Assembly: GCA_002469895.1 (NCBI GenBank)
Contig: DKOA01000009.1
Location: forward strand, 1-47,330
Source of the DNA: Opitutia bacterium UBA7374
GTDB taxonomy: Bacteria > Verrucomicrobiota > Verrucomicrobiia > Opitutales > Coraliomargaritaceae
Direction of reading: 5' to 3'
Length of the DNA stretch: 47,330 bases
The notes beneath the pieces are model-generated. The model was not told where the DNA came from. It searched no databases and saw only the letters and a list, made by a program, of their open reading frames with translations. This document shows, piece after piece, positions 34,892 to 43,552 of the stretch. The translations under genes and the position numbers were made by a program. Every line of letters begins with the position of its first letter. Position 1 is the stretch's first letter.

Positions 34892-36499
34892 TTACAACCA
34901 GCGTTCGTAGGTCATTAGATCGGGTTGTTTCGCGAGGACTTCGGAATGGCGCTTGCGATTCGCCAGATTTGATTCCAGTTGCTTCTTGAGTTTGCTCCTC
35001 TCTGCTGCACTCAGGTTGGGAGCAGCGAGCTTGTTTTCAGTCTTTGCGATTTCCTTGTTATCGCGCTGGATCCACATAGTGAGTTCATCAATGCGCGTCT
35101 GGTAGACTTCTTCCATCGTCCACGCACCGATTTTTTCGAGATATGCATCGAGCTTGCGAATCATGTCGGCAGTCTTCTCCGGCATGGCTTTGGAAAGGTC
35201 ATTTGTCTCACCCATGTCTTTAACAACATCGAACAGTTTGATTTCTCCTGTGTTGAGTTGGCGCATCAGCTTGTAGTCGCCATCCCGATACGCGGTGATG
35301 GGGACGGTGTAGTGTGCCGGAAAGTGGAAGACGAGGCCGGTGTCGCGTTTAGTCAGTTGACCTGCGTTTCCTTTCTCGAGGATGGGGCGGAGGCTGACGC
35401 CATCGAGATCATCCGGGAGGGGGGCGGTGCTATCGGCTAGATCGTGAAAGGTGCTGAGGTAGTCCCATTGGGCGACGGGAGTGTCGCACTGGGTGTCGGC
35501 GGGGATGCCGGGGCCGGATACAATCATCGGTACGCGTAGTCCGCCTTCCCACATTTTGGCTTTGCCGCCGGTGAGAGGAGCATTGCTGCCGCCGCCGCCA
35601 TTATCGGAAGTGAAAAAGATGTAGGTGTTGTCATCCATGCCGAGTGCTTTGAGTTCGTCGAGGACGATGCCAGTGGAGGTATCAAGGTCTTCCATCATGG
35701 CCGCATAATTGGCACGTTCCCAATGAGAACGGAGGTTTTTTGGCATGTCTGCCGCATTGTCATCAAAACGGGAAATGTCGGGGATTCCCGCTTCAATGCC
35801 ATTTTGTTCAGCTATGATCTGCAGGTATTTTGCGCGGGTGCTTTTGAGCGACATATTACGCACATGTAATGCGTAGTGAGAGATCATCAGGTAGAAGGGC
35901 TTGTTATCTTCAGCGCGTTCCCTGAGGAATTCGGTGGTCGATTTTGCGAGACTGAAGAGTCGTTTTGGGTCGTCCAGTGGGATGGGTGTTTTTTCAACTG
36001 GTTCCCACCAGTCTCCGTGTGCGTTGCCATTTGGATGCTTGTGGATGAAGTCGGTAACCATGTAGCCATGGTCTTTGAACCAGCCCATGGGTGAACAACC
36101 TTTTCCGAAGATTGCAGTGACGTAGTCTTGGTTGGCTTGCTGAAACATTTCAGCGATCGATAGATTGTCGCCGAGATTGATTCCTTTTTTGGCCGCGACA
36201 ACGTCGTGCAGTGAGATATAACCGACACGTGCGGTGGTTTTTCCGTGTTGAATACTGGCGCGAGAAGAGGTGCAAACCGGGGAGGGCGCGTAGGCATTAG
36301 AGAAGCGCATACCGCTGGCCGCGAGCTTTTCGAGATTCGGGGTTTGGTGCAGTTCGTGGGCAGTCTCCGGCCGCTCGCGCATCATCGGCACACTGGTCTG
36401 CGTATAGCCGAGGTCATCTGCGTAGATGAGTATGAAGTTGGGGGCTTTTTCGGCCGCAAGCGGAGCCGCTAAAAGAAGGAAAGTGCTGAGATATTTCAT
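34892..36499 (-). CDS. Type I sulfatase (arylsulfatase family), exported
   Basis: A 535-aa sulfatase with a signal peptide (about 1-16). The metal site begins YADDLGYT (Asp28, Asp29) and the formylglycine motif is Cys76-Thr-Ser-Ser-Arg80 followed by ASIQHGK. A later metal-site segment reads FFTSDNGGGGSNAPLTGG. The motif position that is usually Pro or Ala is Ser here, so maturation to formylglycine deserves checking. The C-terminal region ends in a Lys/Glu-rich helical segment. Likely substrates are sulfated polysaccharides in the periplasm or outside the cell. It is transcribed against the opp genes and sits between oppD and oppF. Confidence 0.88.
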   Translation of the reverse strand: MKYLSTFLLLAAPLAAEKAPNFILIYADDLGYTQTSVPMMRERPETAHELHQTPNLEKLAASGMRFSNAYAPSPVCTSSRASIQHGKTTARVGYISLHDVVAAKKGINLGDNLSIAEMFQQANQDYVTAIFGKGCSPMGWFKDHGYMVTDFIHKHPNGNAHGDWWEPVEKTPIPLDDPKRLFSLAKSTTEFLRERAEDNKPFYLMISHYALHVRNMSLKSTRAKYLQIIAEQNGIEAGIPDISRFDDNAADMPKNLRSHWERANYAAMMEDLDTSTGIVLDELKALGMDDNTYIFFTSDNGGGGSNAPLTGGKAKMWEGGLRVPMIVSGPGIPADTQCDTPVAQWDYLSTFHDLADSTAPLPDDLDGVSLRPILEKGNAGQLTKRDTGLVFHFPAHYTVPITAYRDGDYKLMRQLNTGEIKLFDVVKDMGETNDLSKAMPEKTADMIRKLDAYLEKIGAWTMEEVYQTRIDELTMWIQRDNKEIAKTENKLAAPNLSAAERSKLKKQLESNLANRKRHSEVLAKQPDLMTYERWL

Positions 36500-36821
36500 A
36501 CTTGTGTGGTTCCGGTTGCCAATTGCGGAGGGTTTGTTGCGGATGGCTTAGATGACTTTTTACAAATGGTTATTTTATCGGAAGTACGGTTGAAGATCCA
36601 TGCTATCTAGCGTCAAGGGTATATCTTTACGCGACATACGGATAGAGCTCTGCTGAACGTTTATCCTATTGGGCGAAAGTCGCCGCTATGGGTCAGTCTG
36701 CGACGCTTGCCTAACACACAGCTACGGGGCAAAGAAAACGGGGGAGACTGTGACGCTCAGTTGGGTGGCGTATAGAATAAGCGACCGGATAAATAGTCGA
36801 TTATTTTTGCCTTCTAATCCG
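36500..36821. other. Gene-free stretch upstream of the sulfatase
   Basis: These 322 bases carry no frame that I trust on either strand. The open frame at 36669-36974 on the plus strand overlaps the DUF4250 gene and has no recognisable content. A short GGCGA/TCGCC hairpin near 36673 has no T-run. The stretch presumably holds the sulfatase promoter, but I cannot point to it. Confidence 0.5.
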
Positions 36822-37010
36822 CTAACGAAATTGCTGCTGTTCGGGAAAGAAAGCATAGCCGGCCTTGGCAAGTTTTTCGATCAAGGCGGTGGACTCAAGT
36901 TGGTGGCTAGCACACAGCTCTTGCAGGGAGCCGTGTTGATTGCGAATGGCGGTATTGATCAGGCCGACGAGTAGATGTGGATCCATGTTCAGGCAGTTTT
37001 CGAAGTCCAT
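36822..37010 (-). CDS. DUF4250 family protein
   Basis: A 62-aa protein: MDPHLLVGLINTAIRNQHGS, then LQELCASHQLESTALIEKL and AKAGYAFFPEQQQF. It matches the short DUF4250 family pattern (DPxxLLSxINTxLRD, SLxELCxxxxxxxxxLxxKLxxxGYxYxxExNQF) nearly end to end. The function is unknown. A Shine-Dalgarno-like AGGA lies seven bases before the ATG, which supports the start. It is transcribed against oppF, 85 bases upstream of it, and in the same direction as the sulfatase. Confidence 0.8.
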   Translation of the reverse strand: MDFENCLNMDPHLLVGLINTAIRNQHGSLQELCASHQLESTALIEKLAKAGYAFFPEQQQFR

Positions 37011-37095
37011 ACCACTATCCTGTGCGAAGGAAACAAATGGAACAAGAAATGAATTGAAACCTTGAAGGATCCGGCAGGATGGTTGTGCTGGAGAG

Positions 37096-37896
37096 ATGAC
37101 AGAGAAACCCGCAGCACTACTTTCGGTAGAGGATTTGAAGGTACACTTTCCCGTGCGTTCAGGAATTCTGCAGCGGGTGGTCGATCAGGTGAAGGCTGTG
37201 GATGGGATTTCCTTTAGCGTGCAGCGTGGTCAGACGGTTGGTCTGGTTGGCGAGAGTGGCAGCGGTAAGACGACAACGGGGCGCGCTATTGCCCGCCTCG
37301 CGCCGGTTACTTCGGGCTCGATTCGTTATGCCGGCGAGGAACTGACGAAACTTCGTTCATCTGCATTCTTTCCCTATCGGAAAAAGATACAGGTCATCTT
37401 TCAAGATCCGTTTGGTTCGCTCAATCCGCGGATGTCGGTTTATGCGATTCTGGCCGAACCTCTGGAGATACATTTTCGCGATTGGTCAAAGTCACAACGC
37501 GAAGATCGGGTAGCGGAATTGCTCAACAAGGTGGGCCTTGATCCGGATCATATGCGTCGTTTCCCGCACCAGTTCAGTGGCGGGCAGCGGCAACGTATCG
37601 GCATCGCCCGGGCGCTGGCAGTCGAGCCGGAGTTTATTATCTGTGACGAGCCGGTTAGCGCGCTTGATGTATCCGTGCAAGCGCAGATCGTCAACCTACT
37701 GCAGGATTTGCAGGATGAACTTGGGCTGACCTATCTCTTCATTGCCCATGATCTGGCCGTGGTCGAGCACATCAGTGATGAGGTGCTGGTGATGACCGAG
37801 GGCAAAATTGTGGAGCAGGCACCGGCGGAACAAATTTATGCGGATCCACAGCATCCGTATACCCGCAAGTTGCTGGCTGCGGTGCCGGCGATCTGA
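37096..37896 (+). CDS. oppF: Oligopeptide ABC transporter ATPase, OppF-type
   Basis: A 266-aa ATPase of the OppF type. The N-terminal FPVRSGILQRVVDQVKAVDG is characteristic of OppF/DppF, which precede Walker A with this extra segment. Walker A is GESGSGKTTTGRAI, the Q-loop VIFQDPFGSLNPRMSV, the signature FSGGQRQRIGIARALA, Walker B FIICDEPVSALDVS, and the switch is IAHDLAVV. It ends at HPYTRKLLAAVPAI, short of the usual C-terminal extension. It should pair with OppD on the fused permease. A GGAG lies very close (2 bases) to the ATG. Confidence 0.88.
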   Translation: MTEKPAALLSVEDLKVHFPVRSGILQRVVDQVKAVDGISFSVQRGQTVGLVGESGSGKTTTGRAIARLAPVTSGSIRYAGEELTKLRSSAFFPYRKKIQVIFQDPFGSLNPRMSVYAILAEPLEIHFRDWSKSQREDRVAELLNKVGLDPDHMRRFPHQFSGGQRQRIGIARALAVEPEFIICDEPVSALDVSVQAQIVNLLQDLQDELGLTYLFIAHDLAVVEHISDEVLVMTEGKIVEQAPAEQIYADPQHPYTRKLLAAVPAI

Positions 37897-37952
37897 GCTA
37901 GAGGTGAACTAGAGATTGATCTATTAGTGAGCAATGGGAGAGCTACCGGGAA

Positions 37953-38399
37953 CTAGAGAGCTTCGCTCACGCGAACAGGAACGGTAATCGATTGACAGCC
38001 GTCAGCTTCAATGAAGAGAAAGCCCTCTCCGGGAACGCCGCCCTCCATGGGTATATTGACACTGCGAGTACCGGCGGGAATGCTGGCCTCCGGCATGATG
38101 ATACTCTCCGGGATGTCGGTCGTGATAGAAAGAGGGAGCCCGTCTGCCGGTGCGGATTGGGGCAGGCTAAAAGCAACGGTCCCTCGCTGCCCGCTCTGCA
38201 AAGAGATGCTGTTCGGGAGAACGGAGATTTCAATGAGTAACGTTTCCGGCGTAGCCTTTTCTAGGGTAGTCGCTGTCTGGGGCAGGGTGCCGCGACTGGT
38301 CCGCAGAGCGTCGGCTTGCTCCGGATTAGTCGTATAGCAGGCAGACAAAAAGAGTAGAGAAAGAAAAGGAAGGAAGTGGAGATTGCGCTTGGCTTTCAT
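37953..38399 (-). CDS. Putative lipoprotein with Ig-like beta pattern
   Basis: A 148-aa protein with a lipoprotein signal (FLPFLSLLFLSAC, lipidated Cys21). The mature part alternates beta-strand-like segments (LIEISVLPNSISLQSGQ, PLSITTDIPESIIMP, GTRSVNIPMEGGVPGEGFLF) and resembles a single Ig-like or BACON-like module. I cannot name the family. It is convergent with oppF and divergent, across 27 bases, from the HemW-like gene, so the two promoters must overlap. Confidence 0.68.
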   Translation of the reverse strand: MKAKRNLHFLPFLSLLFLSACYTTNPEQADALRTSRGTLPQTATTLEKATPETLLIEISVLPNSISLQSGQRGTVAFSLPQSAPADGLPLSITTDIPESIIMPEASIPAGTRSVNIPMEGGVPGEGFLFIEADGCQSITVPVRVSEAL

Positions 38400-38426
38400 G
38401 GATGTGCGTTGAACCTAGCGAGTTCG

Positions 38427-39593
38427 ATGAACTTATCGCAAGCAAAAGAAGTGCTTCCTCCGCTGGGGGTCTATTGTCATGTGCCATTTTGTGCATCGAC
38501 TTGTGATTTTTGCGCCTTCTATCAGGAAAAGCCGAGGCGCGAGGAATTGGTGCGCTATCTGGATGCAATGGAAAAAGAGTTTCAGATGCTTCCTCCTGAT
38601 CGACCGGTGGACACGGTATTTTGGGGCGGCGGGACTCCGGGATTGCTTCCGGCAAAGGATTTGGAGCGATTGGGGCGGGCCATGCTGGCCTCATTTACGG
38701 AAGCTCCGCTGGAGTGGACGGTGGAAATGGCACCGTCTGCGGTGAAGGCAGATAAATTATCGGTTTTGCGTGACCTCGGGGTCAGCCGAATTTCCATGGG
38801 GGTACAAAGTTTCGATGGCGAGCTATTGGAGTCATTGGGTCGTCTACATCGACCGAAGCAAATTTATGATGCCTGGGAGCGGATTGAAGAGGCCGGTTTT
38901 GAACAGACGAATCTGGACTTAATGTTTGCCCTCCCCGGGCAGGGACTCGAGCAATGGGCATCCGACATTGAGGAGGCCGTGCGTTTAGGTCCGTCACACA
39001 TCTCGACCTATTGCCTGACCTTTGAGGAAGATACGGCGCTCTATGTGAAATTATCGAAAGGTGAGTTAAAGATCGATGAGTCTCGGGAGTTAGCTTTCTA
39101 CGAGCGGGGTTGGGAGATGCTCGAGAGTTTGGGTTATGCCCAGTACGAGGTGTCGAATTTTTCACGTCCGGGGAAGCGTTGTATGCACAATGTCAATACC
39201 TGGCGGATGGGTCAATGGATTGGTTATGGGCCCTCTGCTGCCAGTCAGTACAAGGGGCAGCGTTTTCAGCGTCCGGCCAGTTTGAAGGCTTGGTCTTCTG
39301 CCGTTCTCGCGGGGTCGTTGCCGAAGGAGGGGGTTGTCCCATTGGATGATTCGATTTTACTAGCGGATGCAGTGGTCTTTGGTTTGCGGATGAATGAAGG
39401 CGTGCGAATGGACCGGTTGGGGCAACAGTTTGCCCGGGCAGAAAACCATGCGGCGATCGAAGCTTTGCTACACTCTCTGGGGGGTGAAGGGTTACTTGAT
39501 CAAGTAGGAACGCATTATTCTCTGACGCAGAAAGGACGCTTGTTATGTGATGCCGTGGGGAGTGCGATTCTGGGGCTTGAATTCAATCCTTGA
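38427..39593 (+). CDS. hemW: HemW-like radical SAM protein (coproporphyrinogen oxidase-like)
   Basis: A 388-aa radical SAM protein. The cluster motif PFCASTCDFCAFY has Cys22, Cys26 and Cys29 in CxxxCxxC spacing, followed by FWGGGTPGLLP, GVSRISMGVQSFDGELL and LDLMFALPGQ. HemW proteins are haem chaperones related to the oxygen-independent coproporphyrinogen oxidase HemN. The absence of the longer HemN N-terminus and the overall length favour HemW. The ATG at 38427 is chosen over the longer frame at 38376, which would overlap the divergent lipoprotein. A terminator follows. Confidence 0.85.
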   Translation: MNLSQAKEVLPPLGVYCHVPFCASTCDFCAFYQEKPRREELVRYLDAMEKEFQMLPPDRPVDTVFWGGGTPGLLPAKDLERLGRAMLASFTEAPLEWTVEMAPSAVKADKLSVLRDLGVSRISMGVQSFDGELLESLGRLHRPKQIYDAWERIEEAGFEQTNLDLMFALPGQGLEQWASDIEEAVRLGPSHISTYCLTFEEDTALYVKLSKGELKIDESRELAFYERGWEMLESLGYAQYEVSNFSRPGKRCMHNVNTWRMGQWIGYGPSAASQYKGQRFQRPASLKAWSSAVLAGSLPKEGVVPLDDSILLADAVVFGLRMNEGVRMDRLGQQFARAENHAAIEALLHSLGGEGLLDQVGTHYSLTQKGRLLCDAVGSAILGLEFNP

Positions 39594-39630
39594 ACTGTTC
39601 TCTTCACTGCGTCTTGATCCGCGCCATCCC

Positions 39631-39666
39631 CGCCAACAACTCCGGTTGTTGGCGTTTCTATTTTTA
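39631..39666 (+). terminator. Rho-independent terminator after the HemW-like gene
   Basis: A 10-bp perfect stem (CGCCAACAAC, 39631-39640, with GTTGTTGGCG, 39645-39654) and a 4-nt loop, followed by TTTCTATTTTT. It sits 37 bases after the stop codon and just before the SulP start, separating the two transcripts. Confidence 0.88.
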
Positions 39667-39671
39667 GCAAA

Positions 39672-41156
39672 ATGATCCAATCAAAATATTACCAGGAATG
39701 GTTCTGTAATCCGCGCAAGGATTTGGTCGCCGGAACGGTTGTCGCGCTGGCTCTTATCCCGGAGGCAATTGCCTTTTCCATCATTGCCGGTGTTGATCCC
39801 GCGGTCGGTCTCTATGCGTCTTTTTGTATCGCGGTTGTGATCGCGTTTATCGGTGGTCGCCCGGGAATGATTTCAGCCGCAACGGGAGCGATGGCAGTGC
39901 TTTTGGTCGGATTGGTGCGGGATCATGGGCTGGAGTATTTGCTTCCGGCGACGGTGTTGACGGGCATTCTGCAGGTCTTTGCCGGGGTCTTTAAGCTGGG
40001 GAGTCTGATGCGATTTGTCTCGCGCTCAGTCATTACCGGTTTTGTCAATGCGCTGGCGATCATCATTTTTATGGCTCAGTTGCCCGAGTTTAGCGGGCAG
40101 GGATTATTGATGTACGGCATGGTGGCGGCGGGTCTGGTCATCATCTATGGATTGCCCCGTTTGACCACAGCGGTGCCGTCTCCGTTGGTTTGTATTGTCG
40201 TGTTAACCCTTGTTTCTGTCAGCATGGGCTTGGACGAAACTTTGCGAACGGTTGGCGATATGGGTCAGCTTCCGGCCAGTTTGCCGATGTTTCTCTTGCC
40301 GGATGTGCCAATCAATCTGGAGACCCTGACGATCATTCTGCCCTATGCGATTTCGCTGGCCATAGTTGGCTTGCTGGAGTCGTTGATGACAGCGACGATT
40401 GTCGATGACTTTACGGACACTTTGAGCAGTAAGAACCGGGAGTGTACGGGGCAGGGGGTATCCAATATTATTGCCGGATTCTTTGGTGGCATGGCCGGCT
40501 GTGCGATGATTGGCCAATCAGTTATTAATGTGAAGTCGGGTGGGCGTGGTCGTCTATCCACATTTGCCTCCGGTATTATTTTGCTGATTCTGATTCTCGT
40601 GCTGGATGCGTTTGTGAAACAGATTCCGATGGCGGCTCTAGTTGCGGTGATGATCATGGTCTCAATCGGAACCTTTAGTTGGCAATCGGTGAAGAATCTG
40701 CAGGTACACCCGCGCTCATCGAGTTGTGTGATGGTGACCACGGTTTTGGTCACGGTATTCTCGCATAATCTGGCGCTCGGAGTGGGGGCCGGTGTGTTGC
40801 TCAGCGCATTGTTCTTTGCTTTCAAAGTATCGAGCTTACTGGAGATCGATTCGACTTTCGAAGTTTCTCAAAAGGAGCGGGTCTATTCGGTGCGCGGTCA
40901 ATTGTTCTTCGTTTCGGCGAGTACTTTTGCCGATGCATTTGATTTTCGTGAGGTTTTGGATCGGGTGCGAATCGATGTCACGCAGGCGCATTTTTGGGAT
41001 TTGTCAGCGATCCATGCGCTCGACCGGGTGGTCTTGAAGTTTCGTCGCGAGGGAACGGAGGTCGAGCTTTTCGGGATGAATGAAGCGAGTAAGACCCTGG
41101 TCTTGCAACTCGGCACCCACGACAAGCCGGATGCGGGCAGCGAAACGGGCCACTAG
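39672..41156 (+). CDS. SulP-family anion transporter with STAS domain
   Basis: A 494-aa SulP transporter. About 10-12 membrane segments (residues 15-400) begin with DLVAGTVVALALIPEAIAFS, the SulP N-terminal signature, followed by AATGAMAVLLVGLV. A C-terminal STAS domain (about 410-485; RGQLFFVSASTFADAF, FWDLSAIHALDRV) completes it. SulP members carry sulfate, bicarbonate or other anions, and sequence alone does not decide. The universal-stress-protein gene that follows is a common partner of bicarbonate-type SulP genes. Only six bases separate its ATG from the preceding terminator, so its promoter is probably upstream or overlaps the terminator. Confidence 0.9.
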   Translation: MIQSKYYQEWFCNPRKDLVAGTVVALALIPEAIAFSIIAGVDPAVGLYASFCIAVVIAFIGGRPGMISAATGAMAVLLVGLVRDHGLEYLLPATVLTGILQVFAGVFKLGSLMRFVSRSVITGFVNALAIIIFMAQLPEFSGQGLLMYGMVAAGLVIIYGLPRLTTAVPSPLVCIVVLTLVSVSMGLDETLRTVGDMGQLPASLPMFLLPDVPINLETLTIILPYAISLAIVGLLESLMTATIVDDFTDTLSSKNRECTGQGVSNIIAGFFGGMAGCAMIGQSVINVKSGGRGRLSTFASGIILLILILVLDAFVKQIPMAALVAVMIMVSIGTFSWQSVKNLQVHPRSSSCVMVTTVLVTVFSHNLALGVGAGVLLSALFFAFKVSSLLEIDSTFEVSQKERVYSVRGQLFFVSASTFADAFDFREVLDRVRIDVTQAHFWDLSAIHALDRVVLKFRREGTEVELFGMNEASKTLVLQLGTHDKPDAGSETGH

Positions 41157-41182
41157 GCCGGATCGCTTCGTCTCGTCTCTTC

Positions 41183-41211
41183 TTGGCAAAGCGAGGATCT
41201 TTCTGTATAAA
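41183..41211 (+). promoter_or_regulatory. Sigma-70-type promoter of the universal stress protein gene
   Basis: TTGGCA (41183-41188), exactly 17 bases, then TATAAA (41206-41211): five of six consensus matches in each box. The predicted start is about 17 bases before the ATG at 41235. The usp gene can therefore be transcribed independently of the SulP gene. Confidence 0.7.
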
Positions 41212-41234
41212 ATTACACATACCTTAATAGATTT

Positions 41235-42095
41235 ATGAAAACAGCCACCATACTCGCCTGTACAGATGGCTCTCCATATGCCCCCAGTGTGTACCGTTAT
41301 GCTGCCTGGGCTTCGCAGCAGATGGAAGCATCCGTCCATGTCCTACACATGTTAAACCCGCACCATGAAAATCCGGTGAAGACGGACCTAAGCGGTGCGA
41401 TGGGCTTTGATGCTCATCAGACTCTGCTTGAGGAACTCGTCGAGCTGGAAGCGACCAATGCCCGGGTTGCGGTAAAACGAGGAGAAGCGATTCTGGATGA
41501 TGCGAATGTACAACTGCGCAGCTATGGCGTATCGGGTATCACAACGAAGCAGGTACATGGAAAATTGAGTGATTCTATCGTCGGTTATGAGAGCGATGCC
41601 GATTTGGTCGTATTGGGGAAACGGGGAAACAACGCCAACTTTGAAAAGGGCCACTTGGGGAGCAATTTGGAGCGGGTGATCCGTAGTTGCCAACATCCGG
41701 TTCTGGTTGCCGCGCGGGAGTATACCGCCCCGCAAAACTTTATGCTGGCTTTCGATGGCGGTGCGAGTGCGCACAAGGCAGTCGATTATGCAGTAGAGGC
41801 CCCCTTGCTCAAAGGCCTGGGCTGTACGCTTCTTTATGTCGGTGCATCGAATCCTACGATTGAAGGGGACCTGGCGGGTGCCTCAGAGCGGCTAACTGCT
41901 GCGGGTTATGAAGTGGTGATTGATCGGCGCGCGGGGGATCCGGAAGCGGTGATCGAAGCAAGTGTGACACAGGATGCGGTGGATCTATTGGTCATGGGTG
42001 CTTACGGGCATTCCCGCATGCGGCAGCTCATCGTGGGGAGTACGACAACGGCGATGATTCGCTCGGTCAAATTACCGGTATTGCTTTTTCGCTAA
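41235..42095 (+). CDS. Universal stress protein, two tandem UspA domains
   Basis: A 286-aa protein made of two UspA modules. The first (about 1-148) begins TATILACTDGSPYA and has GKRGNNANFEKGHLGSNLE. The second (about 150-286) begins NFMLAFDGGASAHKAV and carries the ATP-binding pattern GAYGHSRMRQLIVGST (G-x2-G-x9-G-S). Tandem UspA proteins bind ATP and act in stress adaptation. It follows the SulP gene by 78 bases but has its own strong promoter. Its stop codon overlaps that of rpoN (42092-42095). Confidence 0.9.
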   Translation: MKTATILACTDGSPYAPSVYRYAAWASQQMEASVHVLHMLNPHHENPVKTDLSGAMGFDAHQTLLEELVELEATNARVAVKRGEAILDDANVQLRSYGVSGITTKQVHGKLSDSIVGYESDADLVVLGKRGNNANFEKGHLGSNLERVIRSCQHPVLVAAREYTAPQNFMLAFDGGASAHKAVDYAVEAPLLKGLGCTLLYVGASNPTIEGDLAGASERLTAAGYEVVIDRRAGDPEAVIEASVTQDAVDLLVMGAYGHSRMRQLIVGSTTTAMIRSVKLPVLLFR

Positions 42096-43537
42096 TCGTA
42101 CCGACGGCGAAGATTGGTCGGTAGGATGCCAATTTCCTCGCGGTATTTGGCCACAGTGCGTCGAGCGATTTTAATATCTTTTTCCGTCAGCCGATTGACA
42201 ATGCCCTGATCGCTTAAGGGCTTTGCCGGATTCTCATCCTCTACGATATGCTGGATCATGTCCTTAATGGACTTGTTGGAAACCGACTCTCCATTGCTGG
42301 AGGTATAACCGGGGGTAAAGAAATACTTGAATGGGAAGACGCCGTGGGGTGTGCGGATAAATTTATTGGCAATCGCACGACTGACGGTGGTTTCGTGCAC
42401 TTCTACGGTTTGTGCGACCGCGTTCATGGTGAGGGGCCGCAGCTTGGAGACGCCCTCTTCAAAGAAGTCATTTTGGCAATCGAGGAGTTCTCTGGTGATG
42501 CGTTCGAGCGTTTGTTGCCGCTGCTCGATGGAATTGATGAGGAATTTTCCGGAGCGCATGCGTTCAAGGAGAAAATCTTTTTCTTTTCGTTCGAGGCTGC
42601 CTTTGGCGAGGAGTGCTTTGTAGACGCCGTTAATCCGCAGGCGCGGGATGTAGTCATTGTTCAGTTCGATTTTCCAGTCACCGTATTCGTCTTTGTATAC
42701 AGTGACATCGGGCTCGATTATGGAATTGGCATCGGGGCTAAACCGTTTGCCGGGAGCCGGGTCGAGACGGCCAATTTCAGCAATGGCATCCTCGATATCC
42801 TCTTTGCTGGCTCCGGTTTTTCGGCTGAGTTCGGGGATGCGTCGCCGCACCAGAAGACTGAACTGATCGCGAAGAATACGAACCGCCAGTGAATTCTCTT
42901 TTCCTTTGAGGGCGAGTTGGTTGATCAGGCAGTCCTGCATGTCAACAGATCCAATGCCCGGCGGGTCAAAAGTCCGCAGGATGGCGGCGGCCTTATCCAC
43001 GGCGGCAATGGGCAGACGGCTGGAAAGGGCGGTGTTGGGGATTGTCTCGGTGAGAAAGCCGCTATCATCCAAGCTACCTATAAGGTATAAGAGAGCCTCT
43101 TTTTCGGCATCGTAGCAGTCCGACATGTCCGCCTGATTGATCAGGTGTTGTTGTAGGGAGACTGCATTGGTCAGGGAGTTGTAGAAATGTTCCCGCCGTG
43201 CATCCTCTTCGGAGGAAAAAGTCTGACCGGAATTTTCCTGCGCAAATTGCTCCCGCATGTCTTCACTCATGCGCTCAAGGATACGGTAATCCTGATCATC
43301 AAATTTTAATTCCCCGTCTTCCACCGAGTCGTTTTCCAGAGGGTCGGCGATGCGCTCTTCTACGCTGATGCTATCGATCGGTAATTCTTCGAGGAGCGGG
43401 TTGGACTGGAGTTCTTCAAGGATTGCATTACGCAGGTCCATGGCGGGCGACTGCAGTATCTTCAGGGAATTCTGCAGCTGCGGAGCCAGCGCAATGGACT
43501 GCGTCTGCTTTTGTACTTGTTGGAATTCCTGAGCCAT
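42092..43537 (-). CDS. rpoN: RNA polymerase sigma-54 factor
   Basis: A 481-aa sigma-54. Region I (about 1-50, Gln/Leu-rich, QTQSIALAPQLQNSLKILQSPAMDLRNAI) contacts the activator. An acidic region II follows, then the core-binding domain, the helix-turn-helix (LTMNAVAQTVEVHETTVSRAIANKF, about 365-390) and the RpoN box ARRTVAKYRE (about 458-467), which reads the -24 element. Complete, of usual length. It lies 15 bases downstream of a Ser/Thr kinase gene and is probably co-transcribed with it. No sigma-54-dependent activator is encoded in the window. Confidence 0.95.
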   Translation of the reverse strand: MAQEFQQVQKQTQSIALAPQLQNSLKILQSPAMDLRNAILEELQSNPLLEELPIDSISVEERIADPLENDSVEDGELKFDDQDYRILERMSEDMREQFAQENSGQTFSSEEDARREHFYNSLTNAVSLQQHLINQADMSDCYDAEKEALLYLIGSLDDSGFLTETIPNTALSSRLPIAAVDKAAAILRTFDPPGIGSVDMQDCLINQLALKGKENSLAVRILRDQFSLLVRRRIPELSRKTGASKEDIEDAIAEIGRLDPAPGKRFSPDANSIIEPDVTVYKDEYGDWKIELNNDYIPRLRINGVYKALLAKGSLERKEKDFLLERMRSGKFLINSIEQRQQTLERITRELLDCQNDFFEEGVSKLRPLTMNAVAQTVEVHETTVSRAIANKFIRTPHGVFPFKYFFTPGYTSSNGESVSNKSIKDMIQHIVEDENPAKPLSDQGIVNRLTEKDIKIARRTVAKYREEIGILPTNLRRRYD

Positions 43538-43552
43538 GCCGATCGGGTTAGG

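Noticed and set aside
36669..36974. A 101-codon plus-strand frame upstream of oppF
   Set aside because: It overlaps the DUF4250 gene, which has a family match and a Shine-Dalgarno, and has no recognisable content.
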